Shown: one piece after another, positions 48,967-57,565 of the stretch
Layout of the letters: each line of letters opens with the position of its first letter
How positions within the stretch are numbered: position 1 is the stretch's first letter
Assembly (NCBI GenBank): GCA_030446775.1
Contig: JAUJMQ010000003.1
Span: 1-64,000 of the forward strand
Length of the DNA stretch: 64,000 nucleotides
DNA from: Egibacteraceae bacterium
GTDB taxonomy: Bacteria > Actinomycetota > Nitriliruptoria > Euzebyales > Egibacteraceae
Direction: 5' to 3'
Position numbers and translations under genes: made by a program
Notes under the pieces: generated by a model
Told to the model about the DNA's origin: nothing
Seen by the model: the letters and a program-made list of their open reading frames with translations, nothing else
The model's database searches: none

Positions 48967-49913
48967 TCACCGTCCCGTTCTCCTCCCGCGCCGACGACGC
49001 CGCCCGGCCGTCGCGCCTGCGCCGGTCGTGCCTGGCCGTGCCCGGCTCGGACCCGAAGATGATGGCCAAGGCCGCGTCCAGCGAGGCCGACCAGGTCTTT
49101 TTGGACCTCGAGGACGCGGTCGCCCCGAACGCGAAGAAGGACGCCCGCCCGAAGGTCGTGCAGGCCCTCAACGCCAACGACTACGGCGACAAGGTCGTCG
49201 TCGTGCGCGTCAACGACGCGACCACCCGGTACTGCTACGACGACGTCATCGAGGTCGTCCGCGGCGCCGGCGCGAAGCTGGACTGCCTGATGATCCCCAA
49301 GGTCCAGAACGCCGGGCAGCTGTGGTTCGTCGAGAACCTGCTCAACCAGCTCGAGGCCGACCTCGAGCTCGACCGGCGGATCGGGCTGGAGGTGCAGATC
49401 GAGACGGGCACCGGCTCGGTCAACATGACCGAGATCGTCCACGTCACCGACCGCATCGAGGCGCTGATCTTCGGTCCGGGTGACTACGCCGCGAACCAGG
49501 GCGTCCCGCAGCTGGAGCTGGGGATGATCGAGCGTGACTACCCCGGCCACCAGTGGCACTACATCATGGCCCAGATCGTGAACAACGCCCGCGCGGTCGG
49601 CTGCGACGCCGTGGACGGACCCTACGGCGACTACGGCGACGCGGACGGCTACCGGGAGTCCGCGACCCGCGCGAAGCTGCTGGGCATCGACGGCAAGTGG
49701 TGCATCCACCCGTCGCAGATCGCCATCGCCAACGAGGTGTTCACGCCGTCCAAGGATCAGTACGACTACGCCGAGCGGCTCCTGGCCGCCTACACCGAGG
49801 CCACCCAGGCCGGCAAGGGCGCCGCGTCGCTGGACGGCAAGATGATCGACGAGGCCTCCCGCAAGATGGCCGAGAAGCTGGCGGCCCGCGGGCGCGCCGC
49901 CGGCCTTGGCTGA
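48963..49913 (+). CDS. CitE-superfamily lyase, malyl-CoA lyase-like
   Basis: RSCLAVPGSDPKMMAKAASSEADQVFLDLEDAVAPNAKKDAR; GLEVQIETGTGSVNMTEI; LLGIDGKWCIHPSQI. Confidence 0.92.
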   Translation: MITVPFSSRADDAARPSRLRRSCLAVPGSDPKMMAKAASSEADQVFLDLEDAVAPNAKKDARPKVVQALNANDYGDKVVVVRVNDATTRYCYDDVIEVVRGAGAKLDCLMIPKVQNAGQLWFVENLLNQLEADLELDRRIGLEVQIETGTGSVNMTEIVHVTDRIEALIFGPGDYAANQGVPQLELGMIERDYPGHQWHYIMAQIVNNARAVGCDAVDGPYGDYGDADGYRESATRAKLLGIDGKWCIHPSQIAIANEVFTPSKDQYDYAERLLAAYTEATQAGKGAASLDGKMIDEASRKMAEKLAARGRAAGLG

Positions 49914-50421
49914 GGCCGCGCACCTGGTGGACACGGGCCCGGGCGTCGGTGAGCCGGCGCCCGACTTCTGCCTGACCTCCGACGCCTTCGAGCCGGTCAC
50001 CCTGTCGGCGCTGCGCGGCCGGCCGGTCGTGCTCGTGTTCGTGCCGATGGCGTTCAGCCCCACCTGCGAGGGCGAGTTCTGCGCCCTGCGCGACGACCTG
50101 GACGGGCTCGCCCGGCTCGACGCCTGTGTCCTGGGCGTCAGCGTCGACTCCCGCTGGGTGCTCAAGGCCTGGGGCGAGCAGCAGCGCTTCGGCTTCCCGC
50201 TGCTCGCCGACTTCCACCCCAAGGGTGAGGTCGCCCGCCGCTACGGCGCCTACGACGAGCACAAGGGGTACGCCCGGCGCCGGACGTTCGTGATCGACCG
50301 CGACGGGATCGTCCGCGACGTCGTCGCGTCCGACCAGCTGAAGGTCGCGCGCGACCTCGACGCCTACCGGCGCGCCCTGGACCGGCTGGCGCGACAGGGC
50401 GTGGCCGGCTCGGGCGGATGA
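49906..50421 (+). CDS. Peroxiredoxin (AhpE/Bcp-type)
   Basis: GEPAPDFCLTSDAFEPVTLSALRGRPVVLVFVPMAFSPTCEGEFCALRDDL. Confidence 0.92.
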   Translation: MAEAAHLVDTGPGVGEPAPDFCLTSDAFEPVTLSALRGRPVVLVFVPMAFSPTCEGEFCALRDDLDGLARLDACVLGVSVDSRWVLKAWGEQQRFGFPLLADFHPKGEVARRYGAYDEHKGYARRRTFVIDRDGIVRDVVASDQLKVARDLDAYRRALDRLARQGVAGSGG

Positions 50422-50861
50422 TCAGCACGGAGGTCTACGCCGTCGGGCGCATGACCGGCGCGCAGCTGTGGGCGGTGGTCGGCGACCCGTGGCGGCTGCC
50501 GGAGTGGACCGACGCCGACGCCGTCCGCGCCGTCGACCCTGAGCCGGTCGAGGTCGGCACCGCCATCGCGACCGTCGAGGGTGGCGCGGCGCGGACGTGG
50601 CGGGTGACCACCGAGGCCCGCTGGCTGCGGGAGATGAGCGCGACGACCGACGCCGGCGAGCTCGCGCTGGGCTACCGGGTGGTGCGCGACCCGCTCGGCT
50701 GCCGGTTGATCCTCGCCGCGGGGCTGGAGCCCGGCGCGGGCCGGGGTCGCCGGTCGCTCCTGCGGTCGCTGCGCGCACGCGTCGTGGACGCCCCCATGCT
50801 CCGCTCGCACCTGGACCGGTGGTCCGGCGCGGCGCTGCGGGCCGCCGACCCCGACGGTTGA
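50418..50861 (+). CDS. SRPBCC/polyketide-cyclase-like protein
   Basis: MISTEVYAVGRMTGAQLWAVVGDPWRLPEWTDADAV...GYRVVRDPLGCRLILAAGLEP. Confidence 0.75.
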   Translation: MISTEVYAVGRMTGAQLWAVVGDPWRLPEWTDADAVRAVDPEPVEVGTAIATVEGGAARTWRVTTEARWLREMSATTDAGELALGYRVVRDPLGCRLILAAGLEPGAGRGRRSLLRSLRARVVDAPMLRSHLDRWSGAALRAADPDG

Positions 50862-50952
50862 GCCCCGCTGTCGACAGCGCCGGCCCCGGGGGGTGGGCGC
50901 GGTCGGACGGCGCCCAACGGCGGCTTGCCCGTCGGGTCACACGCGGCCGCGC

Positions 50953-51672
50953 TCACCTGTCGCCGGCCGGGCGGCCGAGGTGGACCGGGTCGCCGACGCG
51001 CACCGGCCCCGGCCGCAGCACCTCGGCGTAGACGCCCACGCGGGAGTCGCGGGTCCGGCGCAGCCGAGGCAGCAGATCCGGCTCGGCCGCCAGCCCCGGC
51101 TGGGCCTGGTTGACCACGGTGCACCGGACCGTCGGCTTGACGATCCGCAGCACGACGTCCTCGACCGACACCTCCTCGCCGACCCAGGCGTCCTCGGTGC
51201 CGCCGTCGCGCAGGTCGACGACGAGGTTCGGGCGGAAGCGCCGGCGGTCCCAGCCGTCGGCGTCCAGGGTGGCCGTTGAGACGAGGTGCACCGGGCTGTC
51301 GTCGAGATAGGCGCCTGGCGCGGGTGCGGCCACGAGGCGGACGTCGCGCTGCAGCCACGCCGACAGGCGGTCGCCCGCCCGCGGGTCGTCGGCCGCGACC
51401 TCCGCCCCGGTGGGCAGCCGCAGCCATATCCCGGTGTCGCGCGTGACGGCGGCCGCCTCGAGCATCCGTGGGTCGCGCGCCGCGGTGACGGGCTTGCCGT
51501 CCGCGGCCGCGACCACAAGGTGGTGACGGTCTCCGTGCACTCCTCCCACGGCCACCGTCAGCCCGGCCACGCGCTCGCCCTGCATGCCCTTGACCGGGTA
51601 GCGCCACAGCTCGGCCACCGTGCCGGCGATGCTGCGGGCCGCCGAAAGAGCAGGTGCCGGGGAGGTGCTCAT
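50953..51672 (-). CDS. MOSC domain-containing protein
   Basis: VAELWRYPVKGMQGERVAGLTVAVGGVHGDRHHLVV; FRPNLVVDL; VGEEVSVEDVVLRIVKPTVRCTVVN. Confidence 0.9.
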   Translation of the reverse strand: MSTSPAPALSAARSIAGTVAELWRYPVKGMQGERVAGLTVAVGGVHGDRHHLVVAAADGKPVTAARDPRMLEAAAVTRDTGIWLRLPTGAEVAADDPRAGDRLSAWLQRDVRLVAAPAPGAYLDDSPVHLVSTATLDADGWDRRRFRPNLVVDLRDGGTEDAWVGEEVSVEDVVLRIVKPTVRCTVVNQAQPGLAAEPDLLPRLRRTRDSRVGVYAEVLRPGPVRVGDPVHLGRPAGDR

Positions 51673-51770
51673 CGCCGCCCAGGCTAGGACGCCGTGACAC
51701 GCGTCGCGTCGCGCCTGAGCGCCGCCGACGACGGCCCGGCTCACGCCAGGCCACGGCGTAGCATCGCGGC

Positions 51771-52427
51771 GTGCCCTCCGCCTCGCGCCCGCTGACCGGA
51801 GTCGTCCTGGCGGGCGGGACCAGCGTGCGGATGGGCACCGACAAGGCGCTGCTCGAGCTGGGTGGGCGCACCTTGGTGTCGCGGGTGGTGACGGCGCTCG
51901 CGGGCTGCTGCACCGAGGTGCTCGTCGCCTCCGGGGACGGGCTGCGCCTGCCAGGGCCGGGGCTGCGGCAGGTCGCCGACGTCACCCCCGGCGCCGGCCC
52001 GCTCGGTGGTCTCGTCGCAGGGCTGGAGGCGGCCGGGGACGACCTCGTCGCGGTCGTCGCCGTCGACATGCCGTTCGCCGAGCCGGCGGTCCTGCGCCTG
52101 CTCGCCGAGCGGTGGACGGGCGAGCCCGCGGTCGTGCCGGTCGCCCGTGGACGCCTCCAGCCGCTGCACGCGGTGTGGGCGCGCGCGGCCGCTCCCGCCC
52201 TGCGCCTGCGCATCGACGCCGGGCTGCGGTCGCCGACGGGGGCGGCGGAGGCGCTCGGTGCCCGTCTCGTCGCTGAGCCCGAGTGGCGCGCGGCCGGTGT
52301 CACCGGCGCCTGGGCCGACGACATCGACGACCCCGCCGGCTGGCAGGCGTTGCTCACGGCTGTGACGGGGGGCGCTAGGGCCTGTCTCCCGAAGGGAGTC
52401 GCTGGACATGAGCCGCCCGGCGTTTGA
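51771..52427 (+). CDS. mobA: Molybdenum cofactor guanylyltransferase
   Basis: GVVLAGGTSVRMGTDKALLELGGRTL; VDMPFAEPAVLRLL; C-terminus runs into repeat copy B. Confidence 0.88.
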   Translation: MPSASRPLTGVVLAGGTSVRMGTDKALLELGGRTLVSRVVTALAGCCTEVLVASGDGLRLPGPGLRQVADVTPGAGPLGGLVAGLEAAGDDLVAVVAVDMPFAEPAVLRLLAERWTGEPAVVPVARGRLQPLHAVWARAAAPALRLRIDAGLRSPTGAAEALGARLVAEPEWRAAGVTGAWADDIDDPAGWQALLTAVTGGARACLPKGVAGHEPPGV

Positions 52428-52439
52428 TGTGCGTCCTAG
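52375..52439 (-). repeat. CTAG-bounded dispersed repeat, copy B (65 bp)
   Basis: Reverse complement CTAGGACGCACATCAAACGCCGGGCGGCTCATGTCCAGCGACTCCCTTCGGGAGACAGGCCCTAG; matches 37768..37828. Confidence 0.92.
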
Positions 52440-53368
52440 GCGCGACGCAGGTGCACGCCGCGCACCGCGTGGTCGGGTCCCTTGGACAGGATCAGGTGGG
52501 CGCGCTGCCGGGTCGGCGCGATGTTCTCGCGCAGGTTGACGGCGTTGATCTCGTGCCAGATCCCACGGGCCGTCTCGCGGGCCTGCTCGTCGGACAGGGC
52601 CGCGTAGCGGTGGAAGTAGGAGCGCTCGTCGGCGAACACGGTGCGCCGCAGCGTGAGGAACCGCTCGACGTACCAGCACTCGATGTCACGCTCGTCGGCG
52701 TCGACGTAGATCGAGAAGTCGAAGTAGTCCGACACGAACGACCGCGGGGGCCTGCCCCGACCGTCGCCGGTCTGCAGGACGTTGAGGCCCTCGACGATGA
52801 CGATGTCGGGCCGGTCGACGATCTGCACCTCGCCGGGCAGGACGTCGTACTCGCGATGGGAGTAGCGGGGGATCTCGACGCGGGGACGCCCTGCCTTGAC
52901 GTCGGCGACCACCTGCAGCAGCCGGCGCAGGTCGTAGCTCTCCGGAAACCCCTTGCGCGACATGAGCCCGCGCTCCTGTAGAACCTTGTTCGGCAGGAGG
53001 AACCCGTCGGTGGTGACGAGGTCGACCGCGGGGTGGTCTGGCCAGCGGGCGAGCAGCGCCTGCAGGATGCGCGCGGTCGTGCTCTTGCCCACCGCGACGC
53101 TGCCGGCGATGCCGATGACGTAGGGAACCGGCGTGGCCGGGTTGCCCAGGAACCGGTCGGTGACCTGTGACAGCGCGCGGGTGGCGTCGACGTACAGCGT
53201 CAGCAGGCGCGACAGCGGCAGGTACACCGCGGCGACCTCGTCCAGCGACACCTGCTCGTTGAGGCCGCGCAGCCGCGCGAGCTCGGACTCCGACAGCGGC
53301 AGCGGCGTCTCGGCACGCAGCTGCGCCCACCCTTCGTTGGTGAACGACACGTACCGCGACAGCGCCAT
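52436..53368 (-). CDS. coaA: Type I pantothenate kinase
   Basis: [62 protein letters not shown]. Confidence 0.96.
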   Translation of the reverse strand: MALSRYVSFTNEGWAQLRAETPLPLSESELARLRGLNEQVSLDEVAAVYLPLSRLLTLYVDATRALSQVTDRFLGNPATPVPYVIGIAGSVAVGKSTTARILQALLARWPDHPAVDLVTTDGFLLPNKVLQERGLMSRKGFPESYDLRRLLQVVADVKAGRPRVEIPRYSHREYDVLPGEVQIVDRPDIVIVEGLNVLQTGDGRGRPPRSFVSDYFDFSIYVDADERDIECWYVERFLTLRRTVFADERSYFHRYAALSDEQARETARGIWHEINAVNLRENIAPTRQRAHLILSKGPDHAVRGVHLRRA

Positions 53369-53487
53369 GACCGGCAGCCTAGAGAGGCGTCCCGCCGCCG
53401 CATCCCGGGCTCAGACGCCGGCGGCGGAACCTGGCGCCGGTCGCGGCCGTCAGCTGCCCGGCACGTCCCCGGAGCGCCAAGCGCGGG

Positions 53488-54174
53488 TCAGGCGGCCCGG
53501 ATGTTGCTCCAGACGCGGCGCGGCGCATCGAACAGCCGGCTGACCAGCGACACGATCCTCGGTGGCTGCTCGACGCCATCGGCGTCGAGGGAGGCGACGA
53601 AGACGATCTGCTCGAGCGAGGGGGGCCCGACGGCCAGGTTGCGACGCAGCGCCGCCCATGCGCTGGCCTCGCCGTCGTGCACCAGATGCGCCGCCGCCAT
53701 GGTGCCGGTGCGGCCGACACCGGCACCACAGTGGACGTAGACCAGACCCTCAGCCGCGTCGAGCACGTCGAAAAAGCGGCGCACCTCGCCCGGCGTCGGC
53801 GTCTGACCGTCGCGGATGGGGATGGCCACCCGCTGGATGCCCAGCTCGGCGAGCCGCTGCTCGGGGACGTCGACGGTCCGCTCGGCGTGCAGGTCCACGA
53901 TCGTGCGCACACCGCGGTCGGCAAGGGCCTCATACCCCACGCCCGACGGCGCGTCCCCGCGCCACAGCTGCTCGTCGACGGCTCGGGCGTGGTCGATCCC
54001 CGGCAGGGCGGACAGGTTGGCCGGCGGCGCGGTCATTCGGGCGAGTCCGAAGCCGGCGAGGATGAGCAGGTTGCCGGCGACCAGGACAGCCACGCCACCG
54101 ATGACGACGCGGCGCGCGGCGCGGCGCGGGGCGGGGGACTTGGCCGCAGGGCGCGGCTGTGCGCTGACGGGCAT
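53488..54174 (-). CDS. Membrane-anchored tyrosine/dual-specificity phosphatase
   Basis: VYVHCGAGVGRTGTMAAAHL (CX5R) after an N-terminal TM VVIGGVAVLVAGNLLILAGFGL. Confidence 0.9.
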   Translation of the reverse strand: MPVSAQPRPAAKSPAPRRAARRVVIGGVAVLVAGNLLILAGFGLARMTAPPANLSALPGIDHARAVDEQLWRGDAPSGVGYEALADRGVRTIVDLHAERTVDVPEQRLAELGIQRVAIPIRDGQTPTPGEVRRFFDVLDAAEGLVYVHCGAGVGRTGTMAAAHLVHDGEASAWAALRRNLAVGPPSLEQIVFVASLDADGVEQPPRIVSLVSRLFDAPRRVWSNIRAA

Positions 54175-54546
54175 GCGGCCACGCTAGCGATGAGACTGCT
54201 CGGCCGCGGCGTCGGCCACGACCGTGACCGCCTCTTTGCGCATCCTCGCCCGTTCGCCGAGGCGACGTTGACCTGGCGTACCTAGGGTGGCCTGGTCAGC
54301 GCTGGACCGCTCCCGCGGCCCGCCGCGTGCGGCGGGCGTGGGATGTCGTGGTCCGCGTCCGCCGGAAGACCACAGGAGGCGGCTGCACAGCCTGTCCGGG
54401 AGCCGAGGAGACCGTCGTGGCAGAGCCAGTCGAGGACCGTGCCGGCGAGTCGAGCGCCCGGTCTCCCTTCCCCCCGGCGTGCCGCCGGCGCGAGCGGTGC
54501 GGCGGTCGCCGAGTACCCCGGCGACGCTGCAGACGTCCGACCGAGG

Positions 54547-56595
54547 GTGCTGCGCCTGGACGACGGGCGCGCCGCCGATGCCCGGCTGACGGGCGGCAAG
54601 GGTGCGGCGCTGGCCCGGGCCACCGCCGCGGAGCTGCCCGTGCTGCCGGGATTCGTCGTGACGACGGCGGGCACGGCCGAGGTCGACCGGGCGGGCGACG
54701 TGCGCCGGCTAGGCCCGGACGCCAGGCAGGCCTTCCAGCAGCTGGTGGGTCCGGGCTCCACCCCCCTCGTCGTCCGCTCGTCGTCCACCGTGGAGGACCA
54801 GGGCGAGGACTCGATGGCGGGACGGTTCGAGTCCGTCGTCGGCGTGTCGGGGTGGGAGGCGTTCCTCGACGCCGTCGCGACGGTGCTGGACTCCCGCGAG
54901 CAGGCGGCACGGGGCAACGCGTCGCTGGACGCCGACCACCCCATCGCGGTGCTCGTCCAGCCGGCTTTGGAGCCGCGCGCGGGCGGGGTGATGTTGGGCG
55001 TCGACCCGGTGACCGGGCGCAGCGACCGGATCGTCGTGTCGGCGGTGAGCGGCGGACCGGACAAGCTCGTCAGCGGGGAGACCGACGGCCGCCGCTACGT
55101 GCTGGACCGCAGCGGTGCGGTGCAGTCGGTCAGCGACGAGCCGGACGGCGTGGACCTGAGCAGCCGGCGGCTGCGCGACCTCGCCGAGATCGCCGCCCGC
55201 GTTGAGCTGCTGTTCGACGGTCCCCAGGACGTCGAGTGGGCCGTGGACCGCGACGACCGCCTGTGGCTGCTGCAGAGCCGTCCGGTCACCACCGCGGTCA
55301 AGGGCGTGCCGACCGGTCCGGTGCTGGGTCCCGGCCCGGTGGCCGAGACCTTCCCCGACCCCCTGGACCGTCTCGAGGAGGACCTGTGGGTCGAGCCGCT
55401 GCGGCGGGCGCTGCGCGAGGCGTTCGGGTTGACCGGCATGGTCGCCGGCCAGGCGCTGGACGCCTCACCCGTCGCCGTGTCCGTCGGCGGCCGCATCGCC
55501 GTCGACCTGAGCCTGTTCGGGCAGGCGGGCGAACGGCCGTCGCTGCGCGAGCGGCTCGACCCCCGACCGAAGCTGCGCCGCATCCGCGCCGCGTGGCGTG
55601 TCGGACGGCTGCGGTCCGCGCTGCCCGGGCTGGCCGAGGACGTCATCGACCGGGTGGACGCCGAGCTGGCGGCGGTGACCAGCCTCGACGTCCTGACCGA
55701 CCGCCAGCTCGTGGCGTTGCTCAAGCGCGCACGCGAGGCGCTGGCGTCCGTCCACGCGCACGAGGTGCTCGTCGGGCTGCTCGTCGACCCGGAGTCGCCC
55801 CGGCTCACGGGGACGTCGGTCGCCCTGCGCGTGCTCGACCACGCCCGCCACGACGGGATGGCCGACGCCGACATCGTCGCCGCCCACCCGGTCGTGCTCG
55901 CGCTGACGTCGCCGCGGATCGCCGCGGCCCCTGCGCTGCCGGCGGCGGCCGAGGCGCCGCCGTGGACGCCGGGCGACGACACGGACCGGGCCGCCGTCGT
56001 GCGTGAGGCGTTGCGGCTGCGCGTGCGCTGGCTGCAGGAGCTCGGCGCGCGCGCCGCGTGGGAGCTCGGGGAGCGCCTGCACCGGGCCGGGCGGCTGCAA
56101 CAGTCCGAGGTCGTGCGCCACTTCTCCCTCGAGGGCCTGGAGATGGCTTTGCGGGGCCGGGCCGCGGTATGGCGCCGCGACGAGCCGGCGCGGCCGCGCG
56201 CCGGCGAGGCGCTGCCCGCACGGTTCCGCCTCACCGCGGACGGCGAGGTGGTGGCCGTCCGCGCGGAGGGCGACGGCGACGGCGGCAGCGGCGCCGGTGG
56301 CGGGCGGGGCCGCGGGCCGGTCCACTCCGGCGACGGCGACCCGCCGGAGGGTTCGGTGCTCGTCGTGCGCAGCCTCGACCCGCAGCTCGCGACCCAGCTG
56401 CCGCGGCTGGCGGGTCTGGTGGCCGAGACGGGCAGCGTGCTGTCGCACGTGGCGATCCTGGCCCGCGAGGCGGGGGTGCCGACCGTGGTCGGCCTCGCCG
56501 GGGCGCTCGAGCGCTTCGGGCAGGGCGGTGTGGTCGAGGTCGACGGCACCAGCGGCGACGTCCGCGTGGTCGACGAGGCAAAGGGTGACGCGTGA
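54547..56595 (+). CDS. PEP-utilizing enzyme (PEP synthase/rifampin phosphotransferase-like: ATP-grasp plus swivelling His domain)
   Basis: LTGGKGAALARATAAELPVLPGFVVTTAG; VVRSSSTVEDQGEDSMAGRFES; C-term TGSVLSHVAILAREAGVPTVVGL. Start inferred. Confidence 0.88.
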   Translation: MLRLDDGRAADARLTGGKGAALARATAAELPVLPGFVVTTAGTAEVDRAGDVRRLGPDARQAFQQLVGPGSTPLVVRSSSTVEDQGEDSMAGRFESVVGVSGWEAFLDAVATVLDSREQAARGNASLDADHPIAVLVQPALEPRAGGVMLGVDPVTGRSDRIVVSAVSGGPDKLVSGETDGRRYVLDRSGAVQSVSDEPDGVDLSSRRLRDLAEIAARVELLFDGPQDVEWAVDRDDRLWLLQSRPVTTAVKGVPTGPVLGPGPVAETFPDPLDRLEEDLWVEPLRRALREAFGLTGMVAGQALDASPVAVSVGGRIAVDLSLFGQAGERPSLRERLDPRPKLRRIRAAWRVGRLRSALPGLAEDVIDRVDAELAAVTSLDVLTDRQLVALLKRAREALASVHAHEVLVGLLVDPESPRLTGTSVALRVLDHARHDGMADADIVAAHPVVLALTSPRIAAAPALPAAAEAPPWTPGDDTDRAAVVREALRLRVRWLQELGARAAWELGERLHRAGRLQQSEVVRHFSLEGLEMALRGRAAVWRRDEPARPRAGEALPARFRLTADGEVVAVRAEGDGDGGSGAGGGRGRGPVHSGDGDPPEGSVLVVRSLDPQLATQLPRLAGLVAETGSVLSHVAILAREAGVPTVVGLAGALERFGQGGVVEVDGTSGDVRVVDEAKGDA

Positions 56596-57137
56596 GGGCC
56601 GCACGAGGGTTCGCATGGCTGGTCGGCGGCCTGACGCTGCTCGCCGCCGGTGTCTACGTGCTGCGCTACCTGTACTTCTGGGAGTGGCACCGGGCGCTGA
56701 TCACCGGGCTGCTGTTCGTGGGCGCCGAGGTCGCCGTGGCGACCGCGCTCGTGCTGCGCAAGCTGTCGGCGGTCGACCGTAACCCGTCGCGCCGGCCGCA
56801 GGCCCCCGACCCGGTCGTGCTCGCGCGGATCCGGCAGGCCGCGCCGCGGCGCGACCACTTCGCCTGGCTGACGCGGCACGACGGCGAGCTCGGCGTGTTC
56901 ATCACGCTGCTGCTGGGAGGCGGGATCATCGTGTCGGGTCTGGCCTGGGTCGTGGAGAAGGTCGCCGGCAACACCGCAGCGCCCGCCATGGAGCACGACC
57001 TCGCCAGCCGGCTGTCCACGATCGCGTTTCCCTCCGGCGGCCTGGTCCCCGACGACGGCGAGCTGCTCGCCCAGGAGGGCCCCTACGCCGAGGACGAGCA
57101 GCTGCGCCTGCTGCTGGGACCGCGGAGCCGGCGGTGA
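56592..57137 (+). CDS. Hypothetical membrane protein
   Basis: Three or more TM segments; overlaps neighbours at both ends (same operon). Confidence 0.75.
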   Translation: MRAARGFAWLVGGLTLLAAGVYVLRYLYFWEWHRALITGLLFVGAEVAVATALVLRKLSAVDRNPSRRPQAPDPVVLARIRQAAPRRDHFAWLTRHDGELGVFITLLLGGGIIVSGLAWVVEKVAGNTAAPAMEHDLASRLSTIAFPSGGLVPDDGELLAQEGPYAEDEQLRLLLGPRSRR

Positions 57138-57511
57138 CGCGCGTCGCAGTGGGCGTCGTGCTCGTCGTGGCCGCCGGCGCCGGCATCTGGTTCCTGCGCG
57201 CGGAGACGATGGCTCGCAACACCCCCGACGAGTTCGGGTCCGCGCTGGCGGTCATCGTGCGGGCCGAGGTCCGCCGCGAGCCGGAGTCCGCGACGCTGGA
57301 GATGGCCCGGGCGCTGGTCAACACCTGCCGGCTGCAGGTCGACAGCACGCTGGTCCAGCCGCTGTTCCGGCAGGTCGACGACGACACCTTCCGCTTCGTG
57401 CTCGAGCCCGACCTCATCGAAAGTGACCGGCGGCAGCTGCGGGGATGCCTCCAGGACGCCAGGCTCCAGCACCTCCAGCTGGACGTCCTCGACATGAGGC
57501 AGCTCGAGTAG
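57134..57511 (+). CDS. Hypothetical membrane-anchored protein
   Basis: VAVGVVLVVAAGAGIWFL N-terminal TM, conserved-looking soluble domain. Confidence 0.75.
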   Translation: MTRVAVGVVLVVAAGAGIWFLRAETMARNTPDEFGSALAVIVRAEVRREPESATLEMARALVNTCRLQVDSTLVQPLFRQVDDDTFRFVLEPDLIESDRRQLRGCLQDARLQHLQLDVLDMRQLE

Positions 57512-57565
57512 GGGGCGGCAACGGGTCTGCCCCGGGCGCCCGCTGACCGTGGCGGCCGCAGCCGG

